Of a stretch of 9,070 nucleotides of DNA, positions 6,735-9,070 are shown in pieces; the first letter of the stretch is position 1, and every line of letters begins with the position of its first letter. Source of the stretch: Gammaproteobacteria bacterium (GTDB taxonomy: Bacteria; Pseudomonadota; Gammaproteobacteria; Steroidobacterales; Woeseiaceae); the NCBI GenBank assembly GCA_029881015.1, contig JAOUNK010000120.1, forward strand, positions 1 to 9,070, given 5' to 3'. The notes under the pieces are model-generated. The model did not search any database. It saw only the letters and a list, made by a program, of their open reading frames with translations, and was not told where the DNA came from. The translations under genes and the position numbers were made by a program.

Positions 6735-8156
6735 CTAGCCCCGTAGCTGGTCGCGTCGGAACTCTTCGGCAAGGCTGTCGTCGAGGTCGTCAGTGAGGTC
6801 GATGTCCAGTTCCTCGCCGGAGACGATCTCGACGACGTCATCGTCATCGAATGCGGGGTCGGCGCCCGCTGGCTTGGCGAAGATCGGTCCTTCCAGCTTC
6901 TGGGTTACCAGCAGACCGGGATCCATGGCCTCGTCGTCGGCGCCGTGGCGCAAGCCCGGCTTTGCCGTGCCTTCGCGATCGTGGCGCTGGTACTCGGCAA
7001 CCTGCCGTTCGTAGGCCTTCACGAACTCCTCGGCGAACATCTGCGGGAAGCGGCCGCCACCTTTCTCGGTCATTATCGGGTAGAGGTCCCGATAGAGGTC
7101 CCAGTACTTCGACTTGTTCATGAACGCGAACAGCTTGTTGCCGATCGTGCGATCGAAGTTATCCTGCAATTCATCGGGATCGAAGCGCTCTGCAAACTCG
7201 ACGAACGCGCTGTTCATCGCGTCAAGGAAGGAGTTCTGGTGATTAATCAGGTCGCGGTTTGCCTCGCGAACGGCATCCCTCGCACCCAGGTACTCGCCTT
7301 CGGCGCCGACGAGCAGCTGCTTGATCAGATCGTTCGTGTTGTGCGAGAACTTCATCGGGTTGTTGTGGCGCGGCAAGACCATCGTCTGGTCAAGGCGGAA
7401 CGCGTTCTTGAGGTTCGCTCGACTCGAGAGCAGGCTGATCGCACCATCGACAAACTCCCGCAACACGAGGCCGGCGGTCATCATCATTTCGGGCCGGTTG
7501 ACCGACGGGTGCAATTCGACGCGGCTGATACCGAGGCCGTCCAGGAACGAGTCGAACAGGTCCTCGGCGGTTACGTCAACGGACTGGTCGGCCGATGCAT
7601 CGTTGGCGGAGTCGCCGGTGGGTTTGAGCTCTATTTCGGGCTCGGGCTCGGGTGCCGGTTCCACCTTGACGGGCTTATTGCCGAAAAGTATCGACTGGAA
7701 CTCGTCATCGCCCGTGATCTCGGATTCGTCGAGCAACTGCATGCCCGTTTCGATAAAATCCTCGTCGACGAATTGTTCGATGTTGTCGGGCGCAACCGAG
7801 GGTTTGGGCTCGAGCGGCATGACGAGGCTTTCGCCCTTGTCGATACTCACCTCGAATTCGAAGTCGCCCATGCGCATGCGGTCGCCATCGAACAGGCGTC
7901 GCGGGTTGCCCTTGCCGATAGGCTCGACTTCGTCGTTCATGTAAACGCCGTTGCTGCTCGTATCGGCCAGGTAATATATGCCACCCTTGTAGTCGATCGT
8001 GGCGTGGCGGCCGGAAATATAGCGATCCGGATCCGGGAGAATCCAGTCATTCTGCAATGATCTCCCGATCGTTCCGCCGTCTTCGTAGTACTCGCGCACG
8101 CAGTCGTCGCCGACCAATTCGCGGTGTTCAGAGACAAGTTTGATGATTAACGGCAT
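6735..8156 (-). CDS. tagH: TagH-like FHA-domain protein (type VI secretion-associated type)
   Basis: This 473-residue protein has an N-terminal FHA phosphothreonine-binding domain (about 1-105) with the key residues G31-R32, S48-G-R-H51 and N69-G70. A long acidic linker follows (about 106-195), containing PAPEPEPE at 167-174. A helical C-terminal domain (about 196-395) has NPMKFS (266-271) and YWDLYRDLYP (351-360), the landmarks of the type VI secretion FHA C-terminal domain. The last 38 residues (436-473) are strongly acidic. TagH/Fha proteins usually act with the PpkA kinase and PppA phosphatase to switch type VI secretion post-translationally. None of those genes or structural tss genes lies in this window; the neighbours are acsA and a DUF1820 gene. 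It may therefore be an orphan copy with another signalling role. GAGGG five bases before the ATG supports the start. The gene symbol is by similarity only. Confidence 0.85.
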   Translation of the reverse strand: MPLIIKLVSEHRELVGDDCVREYYEDGGTIGRSLQNDWILPDPDRYISGRHATIDYKGGIYYLADTSSNGVYMNDEVEPIGKGNPRRLFDGDRMRMGDFEFEVSIDKGESLVMPLEPKPSVAPDNIEQFVDEDFIETGMQLLDESEITGDDEFQSILFGNKPVKVEPAPEPEPEIELKPTGDSANDASADQSVDVTAEDLFDSFLDGLGISRVELHPSVNRPEMMMTAGLVLREFVDGAISLLSSRANLKNAFRLDQTMVLPRHNNPMKFSHNTNDLIKQLLVGAEGEYLGARDAVREANRDLINHQNSFLDAMNSAFVEFAERFDPDELQDNFDRTIGNKLFAFMNKSKYWDLYRDLYPIMTEKGGGRFPQMFAEEFVKAYERQVAEYQRHDREGTAKPGLRHGADDEAMDPGLLVTQKLEGPIFAKPAGADPAFDDDDVVEIVSGEELDIDLTDDLDDSLAEEFRRDQLRG

Positions 8157-8190
8157 GGCATCCCTCGTTGATATCGGCTAATACTGCGCC

Positions 8191-8300
8191 AAATCAAGAC
8201 CTTAGACTGCTACCCAGTTCACATAATCAACCTCTGCCGGGTGTGCCAAGGCCTTGATTTTCGGTAAATGAGGCCAACAGAAGGGCTTTTGGTTAGACTG
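8191..8300. repeat. Short inverted and direct repeats between divergent genes
   Basis: The 154-base gap between the FHA gene and the DUF1820 gene contains AAATCAAG (8191-8198) and its exact reverse complement CTTGATTT (8253-8260). It also has two copies of TTAGACTG (8202-8209 and 8293-8300). The gap is more AT-rich than its surroundings and must hold promoters for both genes. The repeats could be operator half-sites, but 8-base matches in a gap this size are not far from chance. Confidence 0.35.
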
Positions 8301-8310
8301 GGCGCGACGT

Positions 8311-8643
8311 ATGAGCAAGCAACCCCTTTACAAGGTCGTCTTCATGAGCCAGGGACAGGTCTTCGAGATCTATGCCCGCTCGGTCGGTCATGGCGAGCTG
8401 TTTGGCTTCGTCGAGGTTGAGGAGCTGGTGTTCGGTGAACGCACCACCGTGGTGGTCGACCCGTCCGAGGAAAAAATCAAGTCCGAATTCGAGAACGTGC
8501 GCCGTACCTTCCTGCCAATGCACACGATCATCCGCATTGACGAGGTCGACAAGCAAGGAGTGAGCAAGATCTCGAAGCTTGAAGGTGGCAATGTCGCCCA
8601 GTTTCCCATGCCGGTCTACACGCCAGGCGACAGCAACAAGTAG
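8311..8643 (+). CDS. DUF1820 family protein of unknown function
   Basis: This 110-residue soluble protein is recognisable as DUF1820, a small family widespread in gammaproteobacteria such as Pseudomonas. Conserved pieces are LYKVVFMSQGQVFEIYAR (6-23), GFVEVEELVFGERTTVVVDP (32-51), a middle segment EEKIKSEFENV, and LPMHTIIRIDEV (68-79). There is no signal peptide, membrane helix or catalytic motif, and no function is known to me for the family. The predicted fold is mixed beta/alpha. The ATG fits the family's usual N-terminus, but there is no good Shine-Dalgarno sequence in the 20 bases before it. The gene is divergent from the FHA gene and lies 74 bases upstream of purL on the same strand; whether it is co-transcribed with purL is unclear. 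Confidence 0.88.
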   Translation: MSKQPLYKVVFMSQGQVFEIYARSVGHGELFGFVEVEELVFGERTTVVVDPSEEKIKSEFENVRRTFLPMHTIIRIDEVDKQGVSKISKLEGGNVAQFPMPVYTPGDSNK

Positions 8644-8673
8644 TTGGTCCGGACGAGGGCGTTCCAGTATCAT
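8644..8673 (+). promoter_or_regulatory. Weak candidate promoter upstream of purL
   Basis: TTGGTC (8644-8649) and TATCAT (8668-8673) are 18 bases apart and resemble a sigma-70 promoter with a poor -35 and a fair -10. It starts immediately after the DUF1820 stop, 45 bases before the purL ATG. I see no PurR-like operator. The match is weak and could be chance. Confidence 0.25.
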
Positions 8674-8717
8674 CGCGACTCGATTTCCAACCATGTCGCA
8701 CAAGGCCCTCGAACCCG

Positions 8718-9070
8718 ATGCTCGAACTGCCAGGACAGGCGGCCCTCTCGAACTTTCGCCTGGCTAAACTGACCCGCGCCCTGAAACGAGCCGATGGCCG
8801 AGTGACGGCCGTCGAGGCACGGTTCACGTATTTCGTTGCCACCCATGCCAATCTGTCCCGGGAAGACCGGAAGCGCCTGGATGGCCTGTTGCTCTCAGGT
8901 GACAAGCCGGCCAAGCTCCCGCGCGGCGCGAAGACGCTGTTCGTTGTGCCGCGGCCAGGCACGATTTCTCCCTGGTCCTCCAAGGCAACGGATATCGTTA
9001 AGGCCTGCGACGTCGATGCGGTAGATCGCATCGAGAGGGGCATCTGTTACGCCGTGAAGTTTTCCGGCAA
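8718..9070 (+). CDS. purL: Phosphoribosylformylglycinamidine synthase, N-terminal part (3' truncated)
   Basis: The frame is open from ATG 8718 to the window edge and gives 117 residues of the large single-chain PurL (about 1300 residues in gammaproteobacteria). PurL converts FGAR, glutamine and ATP to FGAM in the fourth step of de novo purine synthesis. The N-terminal PurS-like domain is clear: MLELPGQAALSNFRL matches the E. coli opening (residues like GSPALSAFR), and PRPGTISPWSSKATDI (78-93) with DRIERGICY (103-111) is diagnostic. The catalytic FGAM synthase and glutaminase domains lie beyond the window. The ATG agrees with the family start, though the nearest Shine-Dalgarno-like AAGG (8702-8705) is 12 bases away, longer than ideal. 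The DUF1820 gene is 74 bases upstream on the same strand. Confidence 0.95.
   Translation, partial: MLELPGQAALSNFRLAKLTRALKRADGRVTAVEARFTYFVATHANLSREDRKRLDGLLLSGDKPAKLPRGAKTLFVVPRPGTISPWSSKATDIVKACDVDAVDRIERGICYAVKFSG

Noticed and set aside
6945..8060. 371-codon plus-strand open frame opposite the FHA gene
   Set aside because: The opposite strand encodes clear FHA and TagH-type domains. This frame has no motif and is explained by GC-rich third positions.
8693..8767. 24-residue small frame overlapping the purL start
   Set aside because: It has no good ribosome site and its composition looks like an out-of-frame read of purL. A leader-peptide role cannot be supported.

Overview
The window looks like chromosomal DNA from a GC-rich gammaproteobacterium. 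Evidence is the high-GC codon usage, the E. coli-type single-chain PurL start, a DUF1820 protein and a type VI-secretion-type FHA protein, all typical of that class. The genus cannot be fixed from this sequence; an uncultured marine or soil lineage is a guess. There are no RNA genes, insertion sequences, phage genes or CRISPR arrays, and no gene-free stretch above 300 bases.

Layout, left to right. (1) Bases 1-84 are the last codons of a c-type cytochrome, followed on the same strand by a 64-residue HIG1-like two-helix membrane protein and by inorganic pyrophosphatase (ppa). (2) Two genes point back toward ppa: a sugar-porter-type MFS transporter and, 10 bases downstream and probably translationally coupled, a Tat-exported aldo/keto reductase. 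The reductase and ppa converge and are separated by 6 bases. Their last codons and both stops form one perfect 10-bp hairpin. (3) Divergent from the transporter is a three-gene acyl-CoA operon: a MaoC-family hydratase, a CitE-like CoA-ester lyase (ATGA overlap) and acetyl-CoA synthetase (acsA; 20-base gap). (4) Convergent with acsA is a 473-residue protein with an N-terminal FHA domain and a TagH-type C-terminal domain, without type VI secretion genes in view. (5) Divergent from that gene are a DUF1820 protein and the first 117 residues of PurL, cut by the window edge.

Functionally this is mostly core and central metabolism: respiration, pyrophosphate removal, acetate activation, dicarboxylyl-CoA breakdown and purine synthesis. 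Two small modules are less usual: the transporter with an exported reductase, and the isolated TagH-like gene. I did not find a clearly new multi-gene system. The most interesting points are the shared stop-codon palindrome, the exported reductase, the hydratase-lyase-Acs operon and the orphan FHA gene.
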